A stretch of DNA of 64,000 nucleotides, from assembly GCA_964657395.1 (NCBI GenBank), contig CAZZUX010000001.1, forward strand, positions 62,001 through 126,000. Direction: 5' to 3'. Shown piece by piece: positions 44,984 to 53,754 of this stretch. The notes beneath the pieces were generated by a model. That model was given only the letters and a program-made list of their open reading frames with translations. It did not search any database and was not told the DNA's origin. Position 1 is the first letter of the stretch. Each line of letters opens with the position of its first letter. The translations under genes and the position numbers were made by a program. The stretch is from G963692885 sp964657395 (GTDB taxonomy: Bacteria; Acidobacteriota; Terriglobia; Terriglobales; Acidobacteriaceae).

Positions 44984-46090
44984 ATGGTTTGGGCATCGCG
45001 GGCGGATCGGGAAAAGCGTGAACAAAAGGATAAGAGCGTCATCCTGGTGACGGGTGGCGTTGGCTTTATCGGCTCGAATTTTGTCTTGTCGCGAGTGGCA
45101 GCAGGCGATCGGGTCATCAACCTGGACAAGCTGACCTATGCAGGCAATCCGGGCAATCTTAAAAGCATCGATAACAACGACAGGCACGTGTTCGTTCACG
45201 GCGGCATCGAGGATACAGAGCTGGTGGCAAGTCTGCTGGCGCGCTACAAGCCCCGAGCCGTCGTGCACTTCGCCGCCGAAAGCCATGTGGACCGCTCCAT
45301 CGTCGGACCGGAGGCCTTCGTAATGACCAACGTGGTCGGAACTTTCAAGCTGCTTGAGGCGGCGCGACATTACTGGACTGCTCTCGCAGGTAAGGAGAAG
45401 GACAGCTTCCGTTTTCTGCATGTCTCGACAGATGAGGTGTACGGATCGCTTGATCGCACTGACCCTGCCTTCGTCGAGACAACAGCGTATCAACCAAACA
45501 GCCCCTACTCGGCTTCGAAGGCCAGCAGTGACCACATGGTTCGCGCCTATCACCATACTTATGGGCTGCCCACGCTGACCACAAATTGTTCCAACAACTA
45601 TGGTCCGTTTCAGTTTCCCGAGAAGCTGATCCCCCTGATGATCATGAATGCACTGCATGGTAAGCCGCTGCCGGTCTATGGCGATGGGCTCAATGTGCGT
45701 GACTGGCTGTTTGTAGGTGACCATTGCTCGGCAATCTCGACCGTCCTCGACGGGGGACGAGTCGGAGAGGTCTACAACGTGGGCGGATTGAGCGAGAAGA
45801 CCAATATCGATGTCGTCGAGACATTGTGCGCGATCATGGACGAGCTTCGTCCGCAAGATGCCCCCCACCGCAAACTCATTACTTACGTTAAGGATCGGCC
45901 GGGACATGATCGACGATATGCCGTCGATTGCAGCAAGCTGCAGCAGGAACTCGGATGGAATCCGGTGGAGGATTTCACCAGCGGCATTCGCAAAACGGTC
46001 GCCTGGTATCTTGACAACCTGGAATGGGCCCGGGATGTGACCAGCGGCAATTATCGTAAGTGGATTGAACAGAACTACGCGGCGCGTTAA
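44984..46090 (+). CDS. rfbB: dTDP-glucose 4,6-dehydratase
   Basis: 368 residues with an 18-residue charged extension before the Rossmann fold; the ATG has GGAGG five bases upstream, so the long start is chosen. Extended SDR: VTGGVGFIGSNFV (NAD-binding), HFAAESHVDRS, STDEVYG, and YSASKASSDHMVRAYHHTYGL with the catalytic Tyr/Lys. It converts dTDP-glucose to dTDP-4-keto-6-deoxyglucose. In cluster rfbDCBA. Confidence 0.95.
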   Translation: MVWASRADREKREQKDKSVILVTGGVGFIGSNFVLSRVAAGDRVINLDKLTYAGNPGNLKSIDNNDRHVFVHGGIEDTELVASLLARYKPRAVVHFAAESHVDRSIVGPEAFVMTNVVGTFKLLEAARHYWTALAGKEKDSFRFLHVSTDEVYGSLDRTDPAFVETTAYQPNSPYSASKASSDHMVRAYHHTYGLPTLTTNCSNNYGPFQFPEKLIPLMIMNALHGKPLPVYGDGLNVRDWLFVGDHCSAISTVLDGGRVGEVYNVGGLSEKTNIDVVETLCAIMDELRPQDAPHRKLITYVKDRPGHDRRYAVDCSKLQQELGWNPVEDFTSGIRKTVAWYLDNLEWARDVTSGNYRKWIEQNYAAR

Positions 46091-46153
46091 ATCGCGCGCC
46101 GTTGTGTGTAGCGTGCCGAATGGTGCAATCGGCTGGAACAGCAAGGAGTCTGG

Positions 46154-47047
46154 ATGCGAGGCATTATTCTGGCGGGCGGTTCAGGAACGCGCCTGTACCC
46201 GGTGACACTGGCAGTCAGTAAGCAGTTAGTGCCGATCTACGACAAGCCGATGATCTATTTCCCGCTGACGACGCTCATGCTCGCCGGCATACGGGAAGTG
46301 CTGGTCATCTCCACTCCGCATGACCTGCCTCGCTTTCGCGATCTACTCGGCGACGGCTCCCGATGGGGCCTGACCATCACCTATGCCGAACAGCCGAAGC
46401 CGGAAGGACTGGCCCAGGCATTCCTGATCGGCGAGGCCTTCGCCAGGAACGAGCCGTGCGCCCTGGTGCTAGGAGACAACATTTTCTACGGACACGACAT
46501 GGCGAACATGGTTCAGGATGCAGCCAGAATACGTGACGGCGCCGTTGTATTCGCTTATCCCGTGCAGGATCCGAAGGCTTACGGCGTCGTAGAGTTCGAC
46601 GCGGCCGGCAAGGCGATCTCGCTCGAAGAGAAGCCGGAACAGCCAAAGTCGCGCTTCGCGGTAACCGGTCTCTACTTCTACGATGGGCAGGTTGTCGAGT
46701 ATGCGAAAAGTCTCAAGCCATCCAGGCGCGGAGAGCTCGAGATTACCGATCTAAATCGGATCTACCTGAACAAGGGCAACCTGCAGGTGGTCTCTTTCGG
46801 CCGTGGAATGGCATGGCTGGATACAGGCACGCACGATTCGATGCTCGAAGCGTCCATGTTTATCTACACTCTCGAGAAACGTCAGGGTTTGAAGATCGCT
46901 TGTCCTGAGGAGATCGCTTATCGCATGGGATATATCGATGCGCAGCAACTGGAAGAGCTGGCTAGGCCGCTGCTGAAGAGCGGGTACGGAGCCTATCTAC
47001 TGCAGATCCTGGAAGAATCAAAGTTGGGCGGTCCGGCAGCCTTATAG
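46154..47047 (+). CDS. rfbA: Glucose-1-phosphate thymidylyltransferase
   Basis: 297 residues; ATG with AAGGAG six bases upstream. Nucleotidyltransferase with MRGIILAGGSGTRLYPVTLAVSKQLVPIYDKPMIY at the N-terminus and LVLGDNIFYGHDM (metal-binding Asp), GVVEFD, EKPEQPKS. It makes dTDP-glucose, the first step of the dTDP-rhamnose path. Its end overlaps the converging gmhB by six bases. Confidence 0.96.
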   Translation: MRGIILAGGSGTRLYPVTLAVSKQLVPIYDKPMIYFPLTTLMLAGIREVLVISTPHDLPRFRDLLGDGSRWGLTITYAEQPKPEGLAQAFLIGEAFARNEPCALVLGDNIFYGHDMANMVQDAARIRDGAVVFAYPVQDPKAYGVVEFDAAGKAISLEEKPEQPKSRFAVTGLYFYDGQVVEYAKSLKPSRRGELEITDLNRIYLNKGNLQVVSFGRGMAWLDTGTHDSMLEASMFIYTLEKRQGLKIACPEEIAYRMGYIDAQQLEELARPLLKSGYGAYLLQILEESKLGGPAAL

Positions 47048-47638
47048 ACCAGGCCTGGGAGAAAACGGAAAAACCGGATCGAACAGCCTATTCACGAAAT
47101 CGTTCAGCGAAGCTGCGCGGAAAGTAGCAAGCTGTGCTGCCAGCTGTGCGCCGGAGTCGCGGGTATCCGGCCGCCCTTCAATAAAGACTGTCTGCATCCC
47201 CAGGCAGTGGCCAGCCTGGATGTCCGAAAGGGAATCACCGATAAGAAGACTGTTGGCTGCTGTGCAATCTGGATAGTCAGCAAAGGCCTGGTAGAAAAGG
47301 CCGGGAAACGGCTTGCGACAGTTGCAAGCGTCGCGATGATGCGGACAGTAGTAGATGGCATCTAGATGCGCTCCGTAGGCTGCCAGCAGGTAGCTTAGCC
47401 GGGCATGAACGCTGTGAAGGTCCTCTTCGGTAAGGAGGCCGAGAGCGATACCCCTCTGATTGGTCACAAGAATGGTGATGATGCCGGCGGTATTAAGGCG
47501 GGCGATCGCCGTCGCCGCGTCTGCTTCGAGGATCAGCTCTTCCGGCCGAGTGACCCACTGGTGAGCAGGTAACTTGGCATTCAAAACTCCATCGCGGTCT
47601 AGAAAGACGAATTTTGGCAGCAAAGTGCGATCTGGCAT
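47042..47638 (-). CDS. gmhB: D-glycero-D-manno-heptose 1,7-bisphosphate 7-phosphatase
   Basis: 198 residues from the ATG at 47638; a TTG four codons upstream is also possible. HAD-superfamily phosphatase of the histidinol-phosphatase type: catalytic FLDRDGVLN, ILVTNQRGIA, zinc site CPHHRDACNCRKP and GDSLSDIQAGHCLGM. It removes the 7-phosphate in ADP-heptose synthesis. It is on the opposite strand to gmhA and hldE and converges on rfbA. Confidence 0.88.
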   Translation of the reverse strand: MPDRTLLPKFVFLDRDGVLNAKLPAHQWVTRPEELILEADAATAIARLNTAGIITILVTNQRGIALGLLTEEDLHSVHARLSYLLAAYGAHLDAIYYCPHHRDACNCRKPFPGLFYQAFADYPDCTAANSLLIGDSLSDIQAGHCLGMQTVFIEGRPDTRDSGAQLAAQLATFRAASLNDFVNRLFDPVFPFSPRPGL

Positions 47639-47650
47639 ACGGCGCAGCAA

Positions 47651-47971
47651 AAGGATCTTTCTTGGTGAAGCTAAGCTGTTCGCCGCTTAGAGGCAAATGG
47701 GAACCGAGGCAGGCTGAGTACCAGAAGAGTCCTGGATGGGCTTCCTCCCTTGCAATCGATGCTAACTGGAGAGCAGTTCTTGGTAATCTTCTGACATGGA
47801 TCCGTCATTTGAGAAGTTCGTCCAACCTTATGGCAGGGTGTCAGCCATCCAACTGATGGATGACCCTGAAAGATCGTCTTTTTTGATTAAGAAGATCAGA
47901 CATAGTTTCGAATGCGGTAGGTAATTTCGGATACAGTCGCTGTAGAAGAAGGGTCGCGGAAGCAGAGAGAC
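47651..47971. other. Gap between gmhB and the acetyltransferase gene
   Basis: 321 bases. It may contain a 42-codon small gene (47796-47924) and nested hairpins (about 47834-47868, CAGGGT...ACCCTG with inner CCATC...GATGG, and an A/T-rich stem at 47872-47897 that includes a TCTTTTTTG tract). These hairpins could be a terminator for readthrough from gmhB's opposite side or a leader structure of the acetyltransferase gene; the T-run is 10 bases from the stem, which is too far for a classical terminator. Confidence 0.4.
47796..47924 (+). CDS. Possible 42-residue small protein
   Basis: Frame from ATG to TAA with the product MDPSFEKFVQPYGRVSAIQ then LMDDPERSSFLIKKIRHSFECGR. Mixed charge, no signal peptide, no strong hydrophobic segment; codon choice is not obviously foreign. 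There is no good Shine-Dalgarno site in front. It overlaps the hairpins of this gap. No homologue is recognised; it could be chance. Confidence 0.2.
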   Translation: MDPSFEKFVQPYGRVSAIQLMDDPERSSFLIKKIRHSFECGR

Positions 47972-47974
47972 GTG

Positions 47975-48610
47975 ATGAAGCTGGAAGATGTCAACGAAGC
48001 GGGAGAACAGCAGGAGACTCGGCCTAACGTCGATCTCGCAACCTACCGCAAAAATCACGACTGGTCCGCGCTGGTGCGCCGCGCGATTTGGCAATGCGTT
48101 CAGCCGATTTTCTGGCCCAAGCGTCCGCGGGCACTAAGCGCCTTACGCGTCGGATTGCTCCGCCTGTTCGGAGCACATGTGGGACGGAATGTTCTGATCT
48201 GCGGCGGTGTACGAATCACGGTGCCGTGGCTGTTACAGATGGATGACTACGCTGTGCTCGGTGATGATGTCGAAGTCTACAATCTTGCGCCCGTCTACAT
48301 CGGCGCGCATGCCGTCGTCTCTCAGCGGGCCTACCTTTGCACAGCAACGCACGACCATACGCTGACTGACTTTCCGCTGTACGCCAAGCCGATTACGGTA
48401 GGAGCCCAAAGCTGGGTTGCCGCCGGAGTTTTCGTAGGACCGGGGCTATCGATCGGCGAAGGCAGCGTGGTTGGAGCGCAATCGGTCGTAACACGGGATG
48501 TTCAGCCCTGGATGGTGGCAGCAGGGAATCCCTGTCGGGTGATCAAGCCCAGAGTGTTGAAGCAGCGTTCTGAGGATAAAGATCGCCAATGGGGTGCCTC
48601 CGAAAAATAG
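47975..48610 (+). CDS. WcaF-like acetyltransferase (left-handed beta helix)
   Basis: 211 residues from ATG at 47975 (a GTG is one codon earlier). Hexapeptide-repeat transferase of the colanic-acid acetyltransferase group: NHDWSALVRRAIWQCVQPIF, LRLFGAHVGRNVLICGGVRITVPW, DDYAVLGDDVEVYNLAPVYIGAHAVVSQRAYLCTATHDH and VFVGPGLSIGEGSVVGAQSVVTRDV. It transfers acetyl from acetyl-CoA to a sugar of the surface polysaccharide. Confidence 0.85.
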   Translation: MKLEDVNEAGEQQETRPNVDLATYRKNHDWSALVRRAIWQCVQPIFWPKRPRALSALRVGLLRLFGAHVGRNVLICGGVRITVPWLLQMDDYAVLGDDVEVYNLAPVYIGAHAVVSQRAYLCTATHDHTLTDFPLYAKPITVGAQSWVAAGVFVGPGLSIGEGSVVGAQSVVTRDVQPWMVAAGNPCRVIKPRVLKQRSEDKDRQWGASEK

Positions 48611-48656
48611 TCTCGAAAGGGATCAAGTTTTATTCTGAGGCGCCGATAGACGGCTC

Positions 48657-49520
48657 ATGAGGCGTCTCTTGAGCGTGCAATCACCCGAAGAGCAAGGCAT
48701 TGCTTTCCAGGCTTCGGCGGACCATCCCGCCCGCATCGAGTCTCTTTTTTCCCTTGCCATGGTAGAGCATGTGCGAACCATGATCGGACTGCACGATCAG
48801 CAGGCGGTGATGGACGAAATAGCCATGCGCCTGACAGATACCTTGCGCAACGGCGGGAAGATCCTCTTATGCGGCAATGGCGGGAGTGCAGCGGACGCAC
48901 AGCACCTGGCCGCGGAGATGGTAGGCCGCTTTCAGCTGGAGCGCAGGGGCTTTGCTGCCATCGCTTTGACTACCGACAGCTCTGTATTGACTTCGATCGC
49001 AAATGACTATGGTTACAAGGAAGTGTTCCGTCGCCAGGTGGAAGCCCTGGCGTGTCCGGGCGATTTGCTGATCGGTCTGTCCACTTCAGGAGAGAGCGAG
49101 AATGTGTGCGCGGCCATAGCGGCAGCGCGACTGATGGATGTTTACACCGTTGCCTTGTGCGGGGAGGGGAACGGAAGGCTTGCGGAACTCGCCCACAGCT
49201 CCCTGCGAGTGCCCTCCCGCGTGACTGCCCGGATTCAGGAAGCCCACATTTTCTGCGGACATGTACTCTGTGCCGCCGTGGAGGCTGCGTTGCTGAACGT
49301 GTCTACGGATAACAACCTTCGCAAGCCGGTTATGGCTGCAGGTCCGGAACCGGGTCCATGGCGGGAGAGTGTCGAGTCGAAGCCGGTCGCACGAACATCG
49401 GGCGGATCCGGGCCGAACGCGTTGAAGATCGTCCCTTCGACCGAGGCTGCGCATGGTGGATGGCTGATGAAGATTGACTCGGCCGCCAGTCGAGAAGAGG
49501 CGCATGGAAATTGTTTGTGA
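48657..49520 (+). CDS. gmhA: Sedoheptulose-7-phosphate isomerase with long tail
   Basis: 287 residues; typical GmhA has about 190-200. A SIS-domain isomerase with GGKILLCGNGGSAADAQHLAAEMVGRF, the conserved GNGGSAADAQHLA metal/phosphate motif, and VPSRVTARIQEAHIFCGHVLCAAVEAAL. About 25 extra residues precede and about 65 follow the domain; the tail (VMAAGPEPGPWRESVESKPVARTSGG...) is Pro/Gly/Ser-rich and of no known family. The stop overlaps the hldE start by one base (TGATG), so translation is coupled. First step of ADP-heptose synthesis. Confidence 0.85.
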   Translation: MRRLLSVQSPEEQGIAFQASADHPARIESLFSLAMVEHVRTMIGLHDQQAVMDEIAMRLTDTLRNGGKILLCGNGGSAADAQHLAAEMVGRFQLERRGFAAIALTTDSSVLTSIANDYGYKEVFRRQVEALACPGDLLIGLSTSGESENVCAAIAAARLMDVYTVALCGEGNGRLAELAHSSLRVPSRVTARIQEAHIFCGHVLCAAVEAALLNVSTDNNLRKPVMAAGPEPGPWRESVESKPVARTSGGSGPNALKIVPSTEAAHGGWLMKIDSAASREEAHGNCL

Positions 49521-51076
49521 TGACTGACAGCAACAAAGCAGGATTGCAAGATGTTATCCGTAATCACTGGCCTTCCTTGCATGTCCTGGTAGTAGGCGAC
49601 GTGATGCTCGACAAATACATCTGGGGCGAAGTAGAACGCATCTCTCCGGAGGCCCCGATACCCGTTGTTCGTGCCTTAAGCCAGACAGAGCAGCCGGGAG
49701 GCGCGGCGAACGTTGCCATGAATGCAGCAGCCCTGGGCGCACAGGTAAGCCTGGCAGGCTTCGTCGGGCATGACGCGGACGGAGATTTGCTGGCGTCCCG
49801 GCTTCATTCCGCCAGTATCCGCAATTGCCTTACGACCGTTGAGGGACGGCCAACGAGTACGAAAACGCGCATACTTGGCGGCAGACAGCAGATGCTACGC
49901 GTGGATGTTGAATCGAAGAGTTTGGTACCAGCCGAAGCTTATCAGAAGATGTTGCGAAGTGTTTTTGCAGTCCTCCATGAAGGGGAGCTGCAGAAAAGCG
50001 CACGCGTGTCCGTCGTCATCTTGTCAGATTATGCGAAAGGCGTCCTCAGCCTCGACGTCTGCCAAACTGTCATCGCTCGTGCTCGTGAATTGGGCATTCC
50101 TGTAGTCGTTGATCCAAAAGGGCGCGGATATCAGCGCTACAATGGCGCAACGACCGTCTGCCCGAATCTCTCAGAACTTGCGCTTGAAACAAATACATCC
50201 GGTTCCGATGAAGAGATGGTGCTACGCGCAGGAGAGGCCATGATCGGCACCCTGGATCGCACGTCGTTCACGGTCACACTGAGCGAGAGAGGCATCGTGG
50301 TGCTGGATGGCCGGACGCGTCAGCACGCACCAGCCTTGGCAAGGCAGGTCTTTGACGTGTCAGGCGCAGGCGACACGGTGACAGCAATGATTGCCCTGTG
50401 CATTGCCTCCGGCATAGAGACCGCCGCGGCACTGAAGCTCGCGAACCTCGCGGCTGGCCTGGTCGTGGCAAAGGTTGGTACTGCGCCGGTGGAACGACAG
50501 GAACTGCTCGCCGCAATAGGCGGCATGGATATAGACCGGGCTCAACAAGAAGCCAGGCAACTCCCCTCTGAGCAGGTGAAGATACTCGATCTGCAAACGA
50601 TGGTTTCAACGGTCGCAGGCTGGCGTGCGGCCGGTGATAAAGTCGTATTTGCAAACGGCTGCTTCGACCTGCTGCATGCAGGGCACGTGAAGCTCCTGGA
50701 GTCGGCGAGAAAGCAAGGGGATCGGCTGGTAGTGGCTTTGAATAGCGATGCCTCTGTGCGCAAGTTAAAAGGCTGTATGCGACCGATTACGAAAGAAGGT
50801 GACCGCGCAACGATGCTTGCCGCCCTGCATGCAGTGGACGGCGTGGTGTTGTTTGAAGACGAAACGCCCTTGCGGTGCGTGCTGGCTTTGCGGCCAGATG
50901 TGCTTGTAAAAGGCGGCGATTATGCAGGCGAAATGATCGTGGGGTCGGCTGAGGTACAGTCCTGGGGAGGCGTAGTCGTAATAGTGCCCATACATGGAAA
51001 TCGAAGTACGACCCTGATGATCTCCGACCTTATGGCGTCTGCAGAGGGAAGCGTTCCGCTCCAGCCCGAAGCCTAG
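49520..51076 (+). CDS. hldE: Bifunctional heptose 7-phosphate kinase / heptose 1-phosphate adenylyltransferase
   Basis: 518 residues from the ATG at 49520, which shares a base with the gmhA stop. N-terminal ribokinase-fold kinase (LVVGDVMLDKYIWGEVERISPEAPIPVV, VSGAGDTVTAMIAL with the catalytic Asp), C-terminal nucleotidyltransferase (ANGCFDLLHAGHVKLLESARKQGDRLVV, VLVKGGDYAGEMIVG). It phosphorylates D-glycero-D-manno-heptose 7-phosphate and later adds AMP. The epimerase gene hldD is not in the window. Confidence 0.95.
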   Translation: MTDSNKAGLQDVIRNHWPSLHVLVVGDVMLDKYIWGEVERISPEAPIPVVRALSQTEQPGGAANVAMNAAALGAQVSLAGFVGHDADGDLLASRLHSASIRNCLTTVEGRPTSTKTRILGGRQQMLRVDVESKSLVPAEAYQKMLRSVFAVLHEGELQKSARVSVVILSDYAKGVLSLDVCQTVIARARELGIPVVVDPKGRGYQRYNGATTVCPNLSELALETNTSGSDEEMVLRAGEAMIGTLDRTSFTVTLSERGIVVLDGRTRQHAPALARQVFDVSGAGDTVTAMIALCIASGIETAAALKLANLAAGLVVAKVGTAPVERQELLAAIGGMDIDRAQQEARQLPSEQVKILDLQTMVSTVAGWRAAGDKVVFANGCFDLLHAGHVKLLESARKQGDRLVVALNSDASVRKLKGCMRPITKEGDRATMLAALHAVDGVVLFEDETPLRCVLALRPDVLVKGGDYAGEMIVGSAEVQSWGGVVVIVPIHGNRSTTLMISDLMASAEGSVPLQPEA

Positions 51077-51110
51077 CGCAGGTTCCCCGCAGCCTCGGTC
51101 TATGGCCGCT

Positions 51111-51123
51111 GGTTATACTAGGA
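51111..51123 (+). promoter_or_regulatory. Possible -10 promoter element upstream of ugd
   Basis: GGTTATACTAGGA with the -10-like TATACT at 51114-51119, about 155 bases before the ugd start. It is identical to the 13-mer upstream of the sigma-factor gene (12004-12016). No clear -35 at the normal distance. Confidence 0.35.
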
Positions 51124-51276
51124 CCAGAACGGGCCAACCACATGGCGTAGGTGCAGCACACCGCCCCTGCTGAACTTCTGACTCTCATGCTTCCAGGCGG
51201 AGAGTCTTGCCATCGTGGATGCCCTTATTGCCCGCCGGGCGGTATCAGCCCAGCGACTTTGCGCCCGGAGATGCAC

Positions 51277-52707
51277 GTGGAAAAGTCTGTATCAATCGCT
51301 GTTGTCGGGTCGGGATACGTCGGATTAGTCGCGGCTGTTTGTTTTGCGGAGATCGGCCATACTGTTGTCTGCGTCGACAATGATGAAAGAAAAATCAGGA
51401 CGCTCCGGGATGGCGGGGTGCCGATCCACGAGGATTTTCTTCCAGAGCTTTTGGAGCGACATCGCAACCATCGGCTCCATTTTTCAACAGACCTTAAAGC
51501 CGCAACCCGCGATGCTCAGGCGATCTTTGTCGCTGTCGGTACACCACAAAGCGAGTCGGGCAATGCCGACCTCTCATACGTGGACGCGGTCGCCAGCGAG
51601 ATCGCGCGCTCGATCAATGGTTACAAGGTGATTGTCGAGAAGAGCACGGTGCCGGTCTATACGAACGAGTGGGTGCGGCGGACCATCGTTCGCAACGGCG
51701 CATCGAAAGATGATTTCGATGTGGCATCAAATCCAGAGTTTCTGCGTGAAGGAACAGCGGTCATCGACTTCCTGCATCCCGACCGCATCGTCGTGGGGGC
51801 CGACACTCCTAAAGCCGCCGAAGTCCTGCGAGCCATATATGCGCCACTTACAACTGGCAGCTACTATGAAGAATTGACGAGCTTTCCAGGATCCAAGTCC
51901 AGACTGGATCCGCCGCCGATCCTGCTTACCTCGACCAAGGCAGCAGAGTTGATCAAGCATGCTTCCAACGCGTTTCTGGCAATGAAGATCTCTTTCATCA
52001 ACGCTGTCGCGAATGTCTGTGAAGCCGCAGAAGCAAGCGTGGAAGAAGTAGCTCTCGGCATGGGACTCGACAAGCGTATTGGCTCAAAATTCCTGCGAGC
52101 CGGCATTGGATACGGTGGCTCGTGTTTTCCGAAGGACGTCGCGGCATTCCGCTATGTAGCTGAGCAGCTGGGAGTCGACTTCAACCTGTTGAAAGAAGTA
52201 GAGAAGATCAACGCCGACCAGAAAAAGCGGTTTTTTAACAAGGTCCGTACTGCGTTGTGGACTTTCCGGGGCAAGCAGCTTGCGGTCTTGGGACTTGCCT
52301 TCAAGGGCGGTACCGACGATGTTCGCGAATCTCCAGCATTCGACATCATCCATATGCTGCTTCACGAAGGATGCAGCATCCGCGCCTATGATCCAGCAGC
52401 AGCCGAGCGGGCACGCGAAATTTTGCCGGAGACCGCACGCCTGCAGTACGTCGACGACCCATACGCCGCAGCACAGGATGCGGATGCGTTGCTGATACTC
52501 AGCGACTGGAGTGACTTCGGTCAACTGGATCTGGCAAAGCTGCGTTTCACCCTGCGTTATCCCATCGTCATTGACGGCCGCAATCTCTATGATCCGGACG
52601 AAATGGTCAAGGAAGGATTCACCTATATCAGCGTCGGCCGCCCTACTGTCACATCGGCTCGAGAGCATGTCGGAGTAGAGAAAGCTCTGCGACGGCATCT
52701 CCCCTGA
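51277..52707 (+). CDS. ugd: UDP-glucose 6-dehydrogenase
   Basis: 476 residues from a GTG at 51277, which lies six bases after GGAG; an ATG at 51271 abuts that box and a longer frame reaches to 51151 without conserved sequence. It oxidises UDP-glucose to UDP-glucuronate. Motifs: AVVGSGYVGLVAAVCFAE (NAD), VEKSTVPV, SNPEFLREGTAV, the catalytic Cys in GIGYGGSCFPKD, and GLAFKGGTDDVRESPA. Directly before the UDP-glucuronate decarboxylase gene, so the two make UDP-xylose. Confidence 0.95.
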   Translation: MEKSVSIAVVGSGYVGLVAAVCFAEIGHTVVCVDNDERKIRTLRDGGVPIHEDFLPELLERHRNHRLHFSTDLKAATRDAQAIFVAVGTPQSESGNADLSYVDAVASEIARSINGYKVIVEKSTVPVYTNEWVRRTIVRNGASKDDFDVASNPEFLREGTAVIDFLHPDRIVVGADTPKAAEVLRAIYAPLTTGSYYEELTSFPGSKSRLDPPPILLTSTKAAELIKHASNAFLAMKISFINAVANVCEAAEASVEEVALGMGLDKRIGSKFLRAGIGYGGSCFPKDVAAFRYVAEQLGVDFNLLKEVEKINADQKKRFFNKVRTALWTFRGKQLAVLGLAFKGGTDDVRESPAFDIIHMLLHEGCSIRAYDPAAAERAREILPETARLQYVDDPYAAAQDADALLILSDWSDFGQLDLAKLRFTLRYPIVIDGRNLYDPDEMVKEGFTYISVGRPTVTSAREHVGVEKALRRHLP

Positions 52708-52783
52708 ATTGCTTCCCCGAACATTTTCTGCAGATTCGAAGAAGTTATCCGGACTCAACAAGTGCAATTAGGAAAGAGGCTCT

Positions 52784-53719
52784 TTGACGGTGCAACGAAT
52801 TCTGGTGACGGGAGCAGCAGGTTTCCTGGGCTCCCATCTATCCGATGCTTTGCTGTCTCGCGGGCATGAAGTCGTAGGAGTCGACAATCTCGCGACTGGC
52901 CGACTACAGAACATCGCCCACCTCGCTGGGGAGACGCGTTTCGAGCTGCTGCAGCAGGACATCTGCGAACCGTTCGATCCCGGCCGTGTGGATTTTGTCT
53001 TTAACTTTGCTTCCCCGGCAAGTCCCGCCGACTACGATCGACTTGGTCCGGAGACGTTGAAGGTAGGGTCCTACGGTACCGTCAACACGCTCGACATCGC
53101 GCGAAAATACCAGGCTGGTTACCTCCAGGCATCCACATCCGAATGCTATGGCGATCCACTCGAGCATCCACAGACGGAAACGTACTGGGGCCACGTAAAT
53201 CCCATCGGCGCACGTTCCGTATACGACGAAGCGAAGCGATTTTCCGAAGCGATGGTGATGGCCTACCATCGCTACTATGGCGTTGACACAAGGATGGTAC
53301 GGATTTTCAACACTTATGGCCCGCGCCTTCAGCCGACCGATGGTCGTGTCATCTCCAACCTGATGATGCAGGCTCTCCGGGGGGAAGACCTCACGATCTA
53401 TGGAGATGGAGAGCAAACGCGCAGTTTCTGTTACGTGTCCGATCTGATCGAAGGAATCATTCGCCTCGCCGCTTCGAATGAGCATCTCCCTGTCAACATC
53501 GGGAATCCAGTGGAGTGGACGATCGCGGAATGCGCGCGGGAAGTGCTGGCCGTGACCGGGTCATCCTCAGGCATTAAAAAGCTTCCACTGCCGCCGGATG
53601 ATCCTGCGCGTCGTCGGCCGGATATTACAAAAGCAAAGACACTCCTCAGCTGGGAACCGAAGGTGAGTCTGCATGAGGGACTCACCCTTTCACTGGACTA
53701 TTTCAGGGGTTCACTCTAG
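52784..53719 (+). CDS. UDP-glucuronate decarboxylase (UDP-xylose synthase)
   Basis: 311 residues from TTG at 52784 (GAGG four bases upstream); a GTG two codons later is possible. Extended SDR: RILVTGAAGFLGSHLSDALL, FNFASPASPADY (the hallmark ASPASP loop of UDP-xylose synthases), STSECYGDPLEHPQ, and SVYDEAKRFSEAM with catalytic Tyr/Lys. It converts UDP-glucuronate to UDP-xylose. Follows ugd by 76 bases. Last gene of the sugar-nucleotide cluster. Confidence 0.92.
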   Translation: MTVQRILVTGAAGFLGSHLSDALLSRGHEVVGVDNLATGRLQNIAHLAGETRFELLQQDICEPFDPGRVDFVFNFASPASPADYDRLGPETLKVGSYGTVNTLDIARKYQAGYLQASTSECYGDPLEHPQTETYWGHVNPIGARSVYDEAKRFSEAMVMAYHRYYGVDTRMVRIFNTYGPRLQPTDGRVISNLMMQALRGEDLTIYGDGEQTRSFCYVSDLIEGIIRLAASNEHLPVNIGNPVEWTIAECAREVLAVTGSSSGIKKLPLPPDDPARRRPDITKAKTLLSWEPKVSLHEGLTLSLDYFRGSL

Positions 53720-53754
53720 CTGCCAGGCTTCACAGGCAAACCAGTTCCCACGGC

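Noticed and set aside
44963..46144. 393-codon open frame on the minus strand
   Set aside because: Antisense to rfbB, which has strong motifs and an RBS. The translated product shows no family pattern.
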